Positions 35,466 to 45,819 of a DNA stretch of 64,000 bases are shown piece by piece; position 1 is the first letter of the stretch, and every line of letters starts with the position of its first letter. This stretch comes from Atriophallophorus winterbourni (taxonomy: Eukaryota; Platyhelminthes; Trematoda; Plagiorchiida; Microphallidae): the NCBI GenBank assembly GCA_013407085.1, contig JACCGJ010000663.1, positions 1 through 64,000 on the forward strand, read 5' to 3'. The notes beneath the pieces were generated by a model, which was not told where the DNA came from, searched no databases, and was given only the letters and a program-made list of their open reading frames with translations. The position numbers were made by a program, and so were the translations under genes.

Positions 35466-36890
35466 TTGCGAACAATGAGCTTTGACGGCCCTGATGGCTT
35501 TTACCTACGAACTTTTCATGAGTGTGCCTCATCATTGTGTTTAACTTTGGACAGTCTTTTACAACACCTGTTCAATCTCGGTTGTCTCCTCGCTGAGTGG
35601 AAATGTGGTTCTATCACGCCAAACCACAAAGGTGGTTCTCGATCTCAAGTATTCAATTACCGTCCCATCACCTCACTGTCAGTCCCGTCTCAAGTAATGG
35701 AATTGGTCATGGCAGACACGTTAGTGGTTTATGCTAAGAAGCAGCGTCTCTTATCTGAAGCTCAACACGGGTTCTGACGTCACCGTTCCTGTTCAACTAA
35801 TCTTATGCTTGCTCGTTATCAATGGACGAACGCTGCTGACCGTGGCATGGAAGTTCACGTGCTCTACTTAAACTTTTCCAAAGCGCTTGACCGGGTCGAC
35901 CACGGACTTCTCCTACAGAAGTTAGCCTCGCATTGACTCAGTGGGAAATCAATTTATTGGCTGAAGAGTTATCTGAGTGACCGAAGCGTCCGATTTCGAG
36001 TGCACAGCTGTTTTTCCTCTCCATTTGCAACTCTAAGTGGGGTTCCACAGGGATCAGTCTTAGATCCTTACCTGTTCTTCATATTCATTAATGGCGTTAC
36101 GAGCTCTCCGAAATCGCCCGTGTTGCTTTACGCGGACGACATTAAAATTTAAGGTACAATATGCGTCCAAAAGAATGTGAATTTGCGCCAGGACGAACTT
36201 AACACGAAATAAGTGGTCAACTGACAACAAGGTTCTCTTTAACGTAACGAAATGCCGTGTTTTTTTCACTCGTATAAGCGCTGCTCCACGTTATCTTCTT
36301 GCAGATCAATTACTCAGGGTGACAACTACTGAACGCGACCTGGGAGTCGTCAAAAAATACAAACTGAGTCTCCGCCAGGTGCAGGAAAGCGGCTAACAGC
36401 GCCAGCACCAATTTAGATCTTTTACTCCGAGCCCTTAACAAGTACGAAACAGCCTCATTTCTTGTGCGCCTGGGGTCATTCATTAGCCGACATATGGAGG
36501 ATGCTGTGCAAGTTTGGAAATCATGGCTATTAAAGGACAAAGGGATGCAGAGACGAGAAACCAAGCTAGTAAGAGATCCGTTTCATCTCCCATACTCTGA
36601 AAGACGAGCGAAACTCAATTTGTTCGGTATGAAATACAGATGGATTCGTGGGGATCTTATTTTGTTTAACAAATTCTGTCGACACCAAATCATCCATGTT
36701 CAAATCTGTTGGCTTTTAACGAAAAACTTCTCATCTACGCGGTCATTCCCGTAAACTGGTTCTAAAGACCTAACGCATCAACTGCAAAAGAAACTTCTCT
36801 GTTTGTGTCGCCTGGAATAATATTCCCGATGATGAATCTTCTCCGCTTTCTTCAAATCCAAACTAGACGCACATTTTCCCGAACTTCATT
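35466..36890 (+). pseudogene. CR1-like reverse transcriptase, heavily mutated
   Basis: NYRPITSLSVPSQ and LLSEAQHGF appear in the 35466-35777 frame. After a stop the frame goes on with YLNFSKALDRVDH, LSGVPQGSVLDPYLF and LLYADDIKI (YADD intact, near 36128-36150). Further stops follow. The thumb and tail are recognisable at 36464-36754 (DAVQVWKSW, PYSERRAKLNLFGMKYR, RGDLILFNKF) and 36740-36890. At least four stops or shifts exclude function. Confidence 0.75.
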
Positions 36891-36919
36891 TCTCTGTGCC
36901 GTGATCAGGGATATATTTT

Positions 36920-37919
36920 TATATTTGGCAATGGTGAGTCCTCTTTCTATGCCACCCACATTTCAACTTTCACTTTCCAACTCTTTTCCAGTTCTCTATC
37001 ATTTCAGGTACACACGCTGCAACTTGATTGGGTCCTGCTCCATAGGATGTGGTGGGTAGCTGTGTCCTGAGTTGATGCTCTACCTGTCCAAATGCCGCAA
37101 AAATCTAGCGATGGTGAAGGCTGAACGCGAACGTGGCCAGCTATAAGGCCATGGAACGCCAAACTTCACTAGACTTTTACTTTTATGTGCCACTGTACAT
37201 GTTGAAAACAAGCTTTTTACTTCTTACATCGTGTTGAAGAATTGCCTTATAACTTCCAGTCTAGTATGACGTTTTCATATATGATGGTTGATGGGTAGCA
37301 GCACTACAATTTTTTACACATTGCTTTGCGTGTTCGAAAATTCGTTCAAAAAGCGTGTAGGCAACAAAAACATATAAATTTGGAATGTGGTCTACCACGG
37401 AACCGAATTATTAGGGTCGATTATTTATATATATCATAACGTCCATCCGTAACTAATCAAAATACTTAATCAAAATGCGCGGAATAAATTATTATTGCGG
37501 AAACCGTTTAAAAAAAGAATAAAATCACATTTACTCATCATAAACAAAATTACGAATTCTTCAACAATGTTTGCTCGATACAATTGTTTATATTTCTAAG
37601 CAGTCTTTACCCAGGTTCGATTTAGTTTGCACATGATTGTTTGTCTGTGATGCCTATCGGGTAACATACAAGAAAGTTCAAGTTCAAGTTCAAGTTCAAG
37701 TTGCACAGGGCTGAAGGTGGCTAAAAGCCAATCACGCGCCCAGATTTCCTTCGACGGTAAGCGGTTGAACCCCTGCCACTTCGATATCCAGTATACAGTT
37801 CGTACTTTTCACACGTTCTTGTTTCCGAATATCTGGATAGTAAGGTAGGGTTTCTCTTCAACAGCACGGTGAGAGGTCAGCTATTCAGGAAACAATGCAA
37901 TAATATGCGTGAACAATGT
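36920..37919. other. unassigned interval with a hexanucleotide repeat
   Basis: Holds probable CR1-like 3' UTR, AT-rich unique sequence and a (TTCAAG)n run at 37676-37702. That run is followed by a block (GGCTAAAAGCCAATCACGCG, CAGATTTCCTTCGACGGTAA) that recurs at 39270-39400. Confidence 0.5.
37676..37830. repeat. repeat R4: (TTCAAG)n plus 130-bp block, copy 1
   Basis: AAGTTCAAGTTCAAGTTC then GGCTAAAAGCCAATC and CCCAGATTTCCTTCG. The copy at 39270-39400 has AGTTCAGTTCAG then GGCTAATGAGCCAACCGAG and CCAGATTTCTTTCGG. Probably the 3' end of a retroposon family. Confidence 0.55.
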
Positions 37920-38030
37920 GTGGTGTATGAAATCACTAGACTAGTCGAGGTAAAGTGAAACACAGTCATAGACTGCATGTGGGCTAATTTACTGTCAGGT
38001 TGTCCAGGCCTAGACAGATATGATAAAAAT
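37920..38030 (+). repeat. dispersed short repeat family S, diverged copy
   Basis: TATGAAATCACTAGACTAG, GACTGCATGTGGGCTAA, ACTGTCAGGTTGTCCAGGCC, TAGACAGATATGA. It directly abuts the 3' end of the CR1-like fragment. Confidence 0.7.
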
Positions 38031-38069
38031 GTAAGAATAAGTTTTTTTTGATTTTTTAAAGTTTTTATA

Positions 38070-39067
38070 TTAGACAATGTGCGGAAATATGATAGACCAT
38101 TTAACGTCTAATTCCCTCTTAAAGCTCAACACATTTGGGAGGCTTACTATACAATCTGGGAGCTTGTTCCAGAAGTTGACCACACGGTTGCTGAAAAAGT
38201 GCTCACGTGCCAGCAACCTGGGCCTACTCTTGAGAAGTTTCATGGAATTACCCCTTGTAGCTGCTTTAGGTGCAAGTTTAAGGATTTCAGTAATATTATC
38301 ACCCGTAAGACCCTTTAGAATCTTGAAGGCTTCTATTAGGTCACCTCGCAGCCGCCGTCTCTTTAGTGAGAACAAACCGAGGTCCTTGAGTCTAGCCTCA
38401 TAAGTTTTACCTGCCTGACCCTCAACCATCCTAGTCGCAAGGCGCTGGACCCTTTCGAGACATGCTATATCCTTTTTTAGTACGGTGCCCAGGATTGAAC
38501 GCAGTACTCCAAGTGAGGCCGCACGACTACTTTGTATAAGGGAATGAAGATTGAAGGTTTTCGGCAAGATAACGCTGAGCGAAGTCTGAACAATTCTCTG
38601 CGAGCCTTGTTTGCAGCTTCGGCACATTGAGTAGCCCATTTAAAATCGCCTGTTATAGTAATGCCAAGATCCTTCACTTTCTGAGCAGCCGCTATTCTGA
38701 TAGTTCCTTCTCCAACTTCTAGTTGGGTTGTCGCTAAATCAGTCGTCAGAAGACAGCTCTTCCCCAGGTTTAGTGGCAAGTCCCAGGTCTTTGTCCACTC
38801 GATTACTTTTTCTAAATCAGAGATAAGCGTATCTCTACTGTCGGTTCCTAGGATCTTAACATCATCAGCAAACAGGAAGCAGCGTGAACTCAAGCACGCT
38901 GCCAGGTCGTTTACAAAAATAAGAAAAAGTAATGGACCAAGCACCGAGCCTTGAGGCACTCCACTGAGAATCAGTGATTCCTGCGAGCCCTCCCCTGCAA
39001 TTCTAACATAGTTAGTGCGATTAGTTAAGAAGCTGTCTAACCATCGATGTAGGTTAGAACTCTTCAT
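38070..39067 (-). pseudogene. CR1-like RT, 5'-truncated, one frameshift
   Basis: The frame 39067-38477 holds SGVPQGSVLGPLLF, the catalytic FADDVKI, DLPLNLGKSCLL, KVKDLGITITGDFKW and RPHLEYCVQSWAPY. One frameshift near 38490 leads into 38070-38639: KKDIACLERVQRLATRM, LFSLKRRRLRGDLIEAFK, RVVNFWNKLPD. This is nearly a clean copy apart from the truncation and shift, so it is probably younger than the 33.6-36.9 kb element. Same subfamily as 12045-12677. Confidence 0.82.
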
Positions 39068-39269
39068 TCAGGTTTAGTGCTCTTCAACGATAATTTACCC
39101 TTAGATGGCTCTACAAATTGTGGTTACAATCTCGTTATATAGATTGTTGCGTTGTGTACATTTGACAGACTGCTAGGGAACTGAACACTAGGGTTGAAGA
39201 GAAAACGTTATACATTTGGAAACGTCCACGTGATAGGTGGGCAAAACGGGCACTCATCAAGGAGTCACC

Positions 39270-39600
39270 ATTAGTTCAGTTCAGTTCAGTTTGCAAAGGA
39301 CTGTATGTGGCTAATGAGCCAACCGAGCGTCCAGATTTCTTTCGGTGGTATGCCACAGAAGAGCGTCCACCACTTCAAACAATATCTTCACAAATATCTC
39401 CTGGTATGAGAGTAATCATGCACTGTTACATGTGTTGTATACCAGTCACAATGATGACTTATACAATTTTGATGTTATGTGGCAGAATATTAGGACATTA
39501 TGTTGATAGTTTGCAGGTGGGAGCAGTTGAAATCAGTAATGCTGGAACACAAGCGTTAACAAGATAGAAGGAGCTAAAATATTCACAACATGGATCCCGG
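39270..39600. repeat. repeat R4, copy 2
   Basis: Homologous to 37676-37830, with AGTTCAGTTCAGTTCAG at its head. A fortuitous ORF (39307-39567) crosses it. Confidence 0.5.
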
Positions 39601-40176
39601 CGATACGATGGACAAATATTATGTAATTTAAACATTTGCATAATTTTATTTGAATGTTTAACATAGTATGCTTTAGGTACAATTATTACTCGCTTGACAG
39701 TGCATGTGTGAATTTTGGTTTCGCTTAACCTTAACCGATTTCATCCGGTGCTGGCTAAATAGGCTGATTCTTCTTATTCGATTGTTTTTTTAAATGTTGT
39801 TTACACGATTTTCCGGTTAAAGATGCAATCATGTCTCATTGGAGGCTACCGATTTCCTTGAGCTGGGCAGACCCGAGCAAAACATTGCACTCTTGCCATG
39901 GTTTGCTGACTGCATGATGTTGAGTTTGCCGTGCGAAACAACCTACTACTAGCAGCAGAGGGAGCGAACAGATTGGAAATCTATATATGAAGTGAAATGC
40001 CGTTACAATTAGGTTCTTCAACTTCTAGGCACCAACGGCTGCAAAAATATCTTTATATCGTAGCTTCACAAAAGTCCTCACAGGAAGGCCACTGAAAAGC
40101 TGTGAAATTGCATTGGTTTGTTTAATGGTGTTTCCACAATCATGCATTGCAGGACTCGGTTTATCCAAGAATATAC

Positions 40177-40248
40177 ATTATTATTATTATTATTAATATT
40201 ATTATTGTTGTTGTTGTTGTTGTTGTTGTTAATATTATTATTATATTA
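40177..40248 (+). repeat. (TTA)n(TTG)n compound microsatellite inside 5' LTR
   Basis: A TTA run passes into eight or so TTG units, then back to TTA. The corresponding site in the 3' LTR (41600-41612) has only four ATT units, so the array expanded after insertion. Confidence 0.85.
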
Positions 40249-40540
40249 ATCCCACATATTTCGTCTTGGTTTTTGTGTTATGATACAAGTAAATATGAAC
40301 ACAATTTGAATACATTATTCACACCACCATCGTGTTCTGTTTTGATACAAGTCTATCGCGTGATTGTGTTGGATATGTAAGTCGCGTTACGCTGAGATGT
40401 GTTCCGGTTTGTTGGGTAAAATAATCAGAATGCGTACGCAGTTAGTGATGAAATCTCCGCTAGATCAACCGCTACAAATTAGGAGCCCCGATCAATTTTC
40501 TTTTTGAAATTTTCCTCCGTCCCATATACTAAAACTAATT

Positions 40541-41260
40541 TTGATTTTTTGTCAAATAATTTTATTTATTTTCGAAACGGATTTTGAGTCAACATTTTCT
40601 GATACACCATCTGAGGATATTTCTACAGACGTTATGTCACACTTTAGCCTTCCCTATTTTGGTATGAACGACCCTCGCCTCTGGTTCGCAAAATCGAAGC
40701 ACGATTCGAGCCTTAACGCGTGAAAAATAAACGAGCCCAGCATAACCGCGTAGTTGGTATGTTGACACCGTCTGTCGCAGAATAGGTTGCTGATTTAATA
40801 TACAACCACCAGGCTGATAATCCGCACGATGTACTTAAACATGACATTATTTCAAGCATTTCGTCTACTAACGAGCAAAACCTAGGGAAGCTTTTGTCAG
40901 GCGTAGAAATGGGTGATGACACTCCGTCACATAACCCGCGACACATAAAAGGAGACAAGCCTGTGGATGACAAAATCATTCGTGAATCATGGCAGCAGAG
41001 GCTTACATCCGAAGTCCGCGAAGTCTTAGTCAATATGGACAAACACACCAGTCGCAAACTCTTGGCACGCATTGCAGACGAAGTTGACGATATCTCGCAC
41101 AGTGTTATATTATCTCACGTAAGACACACGAGTGACGCAAATTCTAGTACACAGATCCCAAGCGATTTTGAAGAGTTCAAATTGACGTTCCATAACTTGT
41201 CAAAGCAAGTACAAAAACATCGCACGATCCCGTAGTTACTCTCGAAATCGTCATCCCCGT
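40541..41260 (+). pseudogene. CsRn1-like Gag, frameshifted
   Basis: MSHFSLPYFGMNDPRLWFAK near 40634 is the capsid start ('F-NPRLWFA'). After a damaged middle part, the frame at 40894-41235 reads SGVEMGDDTPSHNPRHIKGD, then WQQRLTSEVREVLVNMDKH, then RIADEVDD. This is the Gag capsid C-terminal pattern of CsRn1-type elements ('LL--E-GD--PSQ-LR-M--L', 'LP--V---L', 'ADKI'). A similar segment occurs at 48765-48890. No zinc knuckle was found before the 3' LTR. Confidence 0.7.
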
Positions 41261-41848
41261 TAGCCCAAGACACAATCCACCAGTTGTTCTAACGCATCGC
41301 GTTATAGCTTTTATCTAAAGATTGTGCGACCACACACCATCCTCAATCGTTCACACCCGAAGTGGTACCCACGATGTTGACAGTTTTGCTTTAACCCTGT
41401 CCACTCTTATTATTCTCAGTGTGCCTCAGTCAACCCAATCAACCTAACCGTGTGAAATCTCTCTTTCATCTTCTGACTCGCCCTCGCCAATACAAAAACC
41501 TCGGTCAGGTCGGAGAGTCAGGTGACCTGCAAATCTTGCAGATTACGCGGATTAAGTTTTCGATTCGAGTGTTTCACTCACTTCTAGCACTCTATGGAAG
41601 TATTATTATTATTCTATTAAACCCGCATGTTTCATCATTTTTCTTATAATGATATATGTAAATATGAAAACAATTTAAATACATTATTCACGCCGCTCAC
41701 GTGTTCTGTTTTGAGACAAGTGTATCGTGTGATTGTGTTGAATCAGTATGCTGTGTTACGTTGAGAAGTGTGTCTTGGTTTGTTTAGGAACAATAATCAG
41801 AAGGCGTAAGTGGTTAGTGGTGAAATTTCCGCTGGATCAACCGCTACA

Positions 41849-42180
41849 GTTTCAATACCCTATTGGACTCAGATTCTTGATCAAGCAGTCGGGGAAAGTT
41901 CGGATTAGCTAGACACAATAAAAATGGACAACGCCTTTTGGAAATCTGCAAATAGTTCGATCTTTGTGTCACTCATAGTTTTTTAACGAAGACTCAGCAT
42001 AATGTCTGTTTGAAATATCCTCAGTCAAAGCATTGGCATCAGCTCCATCTTATTCTCGCTAAGCGCTCTAAAATTAAAAACGTACTTTTCATAATATCAA
42101 ATGAAAGCACAGACTGCGACACACGCTGATTTGTATGAAACTGAAGTTCCGCCAGACTATATTTAAAGTAATTCGTAGTA
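41849..42180 (+). pseudogene. RTE-like endonuclease fragment
   Basis: Reading: QRLLEICK, then LCVTHSFLTKTQHNV, then KYPQSKHWHQLHLILAKR and STDCDTR, then LICMKLKFRQTIF in the next frame. This matches the end of the RTE APE domain ('TKTQHK-SW-HPRSKHWHQLDLILVRR', 'ADCDTDH'). The second RTE copy covers the same region at 45960-46180. Confidence 0.65.
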
Positions 42181-42190
42181 ATTCTAAATT

Positions 42191-42834
42191 TTATTGTTCT
42201 AAAAAGCAAACATTTACAATAACCATAGATAAAAATGTAGGAAATGCATCGAAACAAAAAAGATGATTTATCAATACGGAATGTCTGATTATGTATTGAG
42301 ATGCAAGGTTGGTTTTGGTCAAAATATTCTTGTCAAGTTCAGCCTTGAATAAGTTCAAGCTTGATGCACAAATGATTTGTTGGAGCATAGAGTTCCATAT
42401 AAAGCAAACTCGGAGAGCAAATAAAAACCTTCGACAATTTGATCTGGAGTGTGGAATAATTAACTTGTAGCGATGAGATCTGCTATCACCTGTTCAAGTT
42501 GGTGATTCACTGTATGCATAATGCTGAGCAGCATGATCAAATCACTCACGACATGGTGGTACGAAAAGTAAAATTGGTTCAGAGTTGCAATCCTTTACTC
42601 ATATAGTCTGTTGTTTAGTCCGGTAACAGTTTCGAAACTTGGTGGTATACGCGTCGCAGCAAATTCATGTCCTTTAGTAACCATGGTCACTATTCTTGAA
42701 CAGCGTACTGCATTTCTTAACCTCATATAGGTGTTAATTATCCGTGGGAGTACCTGCTTTGTGAAACCAACGAAGATCCTTCTGAGCAGTACTATGGTTT
42801 GGCTGAGCATCGAACACTGTCGTGAAAACTTCAA
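42191..42834 (-). pseudogene. CR1-like RT thumb and C-terminal fragments
   Basis: 42834-42595 reads VLLRRIFVGFTKQVLPRIIN and RLRNAVRCSRIVTM, the thumb region ('L-R-F---F-P-I---Y'). 42388-42191 reads CASSLNLFKAELDKNI, the 'S-N-FK-LD' terminus. Confidence 0.6.
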
Positions 42835-43369
42835 AATACTGCTATTCCCACACCTAGTTTTTCACCCTTGAAAGTTGCTGAGATCCCAGAGAGTATCTGA
42901 TTTGGAATGATTTACCAACTTTTAACATTTTATATTTATGGATGTTGAATCGTAGGCACTTTCGCGAGAATTACGCATGAAGTACTCTGAGATTTTTTGT
43001 AGAAGTTTGCAATCTTCATAGTACGCACATTAGTCTAAACTTTAATGTTTTCCGTAAATAAGATGACTTTACTGCGTACTATTTTAGTATATTGCTCGTG
43101 TACACCAGAAATGGTATTGGCCCCAAGGCTGTTTTTTCCGCTTCAGCAATACAGTCAAAAACAATGACTACATGATCACTTTTTCCAAGTTGTCCTTCAT
43201 AGGATAACATCGATGACATTTTCCTCACTTGTCAGAGCAAGATCGAATATGGATAGTGTTTGTGCCTCTGAAGCGAGTGCTGCTTAAGATGTGGAAAATA
43301 AAGGAATTTTGTTTAACGTTTGTTAGAATAGATTATCAAGAGACTATTTTAGTGGAATCGCGTTTTTCA

Positions 43370-43640
43370 TTAAATTCGGGAGATTAAAGCCACTCATTAT
43401 CAGGACGTTTTTGCGATATCCGGAAACAATCAGTTGAGTTAACTCGAGTAAACTATCACTGTATGCTTTTTCTACTGACAGTGATCGGTAAATCACACCA
43501 ACAACTTAATTTTTAACTCTTACTAATTCAAGTGAACACCATATTGTGTCTTCCAGTATCAAATCGTTATCTGTGATTTTTCTGAAAGAGAGGTGTTGGT
43601 GATATTGAATTGCAACACCTCCTTCTTCACGGTCCATACG
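43370..43640 (-). pseudogene. CR1-like endonuclease fragment
   Basis: Reads KEGGVAIQYHQHLSFRKI, LEDTIWCSLELVR, VVGVIYRS and VLIMSGFNLPN, i.e. the 'GGVAI', 'W-----VGV-YRP' and 'GDFN-P' blocks of APE endonucleases, with one stop. Confidence 0.65.
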
Positions 43641-44826
43641 ATCACCATGAAATGAAATATGTTTGTAATAGAAATCTCCTCCTCGGTAAATTGCCGAACC
43701 TGGATTCAGTTACGGCTATCAGGAGTAGTGAATATTTTTCACGAACGTCGATTAGCTCGGGTTATTTATTGGTCAAGCATTGTGCGTTTGTGTGCAAACA
43801 TTTAATGTTTCATCTGGATAACATTGTTGGGTGATAAGTAATTGAGCAGTTAAGTTGGGTAGGTGTCAATGATGGTGGTGCTCGTGTTAATGGATATATT
43901 ACAACGCCGACTCCGATAGAGTCGGTCGACATCCGTTTTTTAGATCACGATTCCCGGTATCGCTATGTTCGGTACCAGAAGTTTCAGAAACTTCCACTAT
44001 ATGATTGGTTTTTATGTGTCTAGTGATAAGTTTGATCTCTCGTGGAAGTTTGTATCGATGCTGGTTCCAATGGTTAAGTACAGTATTTACCATAGCGGTG
44101 GTCAACAGTGTCAATTTAAGGGCCCGTGGAACATCACATTTGTAATTCGGTGACTTTGGGCATTTCTAAAATTATCAATAACCGCTGCATTGCTGGTTTG
44201 GATAGCATTACTAATAAATCTTCACTGCTGTATACCGTGGTTGGATTTACATGTTGTATCTAAACCCGTGGGAGCTTCTGGGACATTTAAGAAAATAAGT
44301 ATACGTTTATCACGATCGTTTTAGTTCGTTTTGATTCCCATTCAGTGGCGATTTAACCAGCTTTGACCAAGACACATCATTAAATACACGAGATTTATTT
44401 ACCTTGCCATCCCGTAAAATGTATGTCCATAGAAATATATACTCTGACTCCTTCTCGTTTTGCAATACTAACTTCAGCAACCGCGGTTTATCTTGGTTAA
44501 GCCCTTTGGGGAGACGACTTAAGCGGATGTACTAAATTAGATGAATAGCTTGTAGATTCATCAGAGTGCACAGTTTCAACCATTTAGTCAAGTCATGCGG
44601 TTTTTACTCGAGAATTACGTCTTCGTCAACTCTGGCACGTTGGTGAGGATAACACTGAGCGAAATTCCTTTCTAACAACTTTGTTTAATGGGGCATTCCT
44701 GGTAGATGGTTTAGGCTTTAAGGCGTTTTTAACACTCTCCTGGGTGTCCTGTTGCAACAATTTAACCTTTTGAGGAGCATGGTTTGAGGGTGGTGAAGTT
44801 GAATATATCCGTTGGTTCAATTTAAA

Positions 44827-45170
44827 TTATTTAGGCTTGATTAGCGAGTTTATATAATTCTTTATTGGTGCAAGCTGTTCTTCCAGCAGCGACAATCTAC
44901 TCTCTATTTTATATGGCTCGTTTCCAACACATGAATATATACTCTTGTGATGACCATTTATATTTAAATTTCGACAAGCAATACAGAAGTAACAAACTGA
45001 TGGATAAATATTATCGTTCACAAGCATTAAACACTCATCAGTCAAAATCTCATCACAAGTCACGTGCAAGTGTAGTTGGCAAAAAGTACATTTTACCGAA
45101 GCACTATAACTGCCTACCGGATCCAGGCCCTCGGCTCAGAAGTCAAGTTGGTTCTATGTGGCTGTCTTGG
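44827..45170 (-). pseudogene. CR1-like ORF1 N-terminal PHD-type zinc finger
   Basis: Reads KCTFCQLHLHVTCDE, then NIYPSVCYFCIACR. The Cys/His spacing C-x2-C, H-x3-C, C-x2-C-x2-C suits a PHD/RING-like finger found in ORF1 of some CR1 clades. A short leucine-rich segment (ESRLSLLEEQLAPI) follows. Confidence 0.5.
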
Positions 45171-45819
45171 TAACAAGCCTTACAGTCAAATCCCGATCAA
45201 TTGAATTCTTTGTCATCGTATTGGATCCCTTGACGTGGTCACACATGTTAGTAGAACAATTTTAGCCAGCCCGTTGAGAGATAGATGTTTGGTTGACTGG
45301 TCGATATAGCTGCGTTTGAATTCGCGATTTCGTTAATTCACTACACACCAAATTGTCTGCTAATCCTAGGAGGAACATCACTCGTGTGTGTGAACCTAAC
45401 CGTGTTTTGTGACTTGAACAAGCCTCCAAGACTGATATCGGCAAAACATATCCACATGAATTTGATCAACTAGGAAACGTTCAATAGATACATACGCCGT
45501 GTCGCTCATTTCACTTATATCCGGAAAAAAGCTAGAATGAGCTACTGGTTTGAAGTGAGAGCTGCTGTGATTACCATTGTCATGGACGAGCAATGGTCAG
45601 CGTTCTTGAAGTTTAAACGAATGCCAACAGATAAAAACTTTCCACTTCTTAGAGCCGTGCAAAACAGCCTATTTAAAGTAGCAGAGGGAGAGAAAGGATT
45701 TGGAATCTAATTCTAAAGTGCATTAGTGATACTATTACGTTGGTCAACGTTTAGGCACCGACGCTTTATGCCACGCCTGCTAAAAAAGACGCTTTTTATC
45801 ACAACCACACAAGACTCCT

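Larger units (their letters stand above)
33560..36920 (+). mobile_element. decayed CR1-like element with short-repeat insertions
   Basis: Plus-strand pieces in the correct order: endonuclease (33585-33913), linker (34037-34249), RT (35466-36170), thumb and tail (36464-36890). Frames change repeatedly. Between linker and RT (34216-35455) sit two family S fragments, a tRNA-like block and unassigned sequence. It resembles the 7205-10411 element in the RT core (SKALDRVDH in both). Confidence 0.7.
40168..41848 (+). mobile_element. gag-only CsRn1-like LTR retrotransposon
   Basis: Two direct LTR copies, about 40168-40476 and 41595-41848, share blocks such as ATACATTATTCAC, GTGTTCTGTTTTGA, CGTGTGATTGTGTTG and GATCAACCGCTACA. 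Both end in CTACA. Just after the first LTR is AGGAGCCCCGATC, a primer-binding candidate at about 40480. Only gag lies between them; no protease, RT or integrase is seen. A short non-autonomous element is the simplest reading. LTR starts are approximate because a microsatellite grew in the first copy. Confidence 0.7.
42190..45170 (-). mobile_element. decayed CR1-like element with ORF1 zinc finger
   Basis: Minus-strand order: PHD-like ORF1 part (45170-44827), spacer, endonuclease (about 43630-43370), RT thumb (42834-42595) and C-terminus (42388-42191). The RT core with the catalytic box is not recognisable. It is much older than the 7-10 kb copy, judging by degeneration. Confidence 0.6.

Noticed and set aside
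40713..41072. Minus-strand 119-residue ORF
   Set aside because: Antisense shadow of the CsRn1-like gag at 40541-41260.
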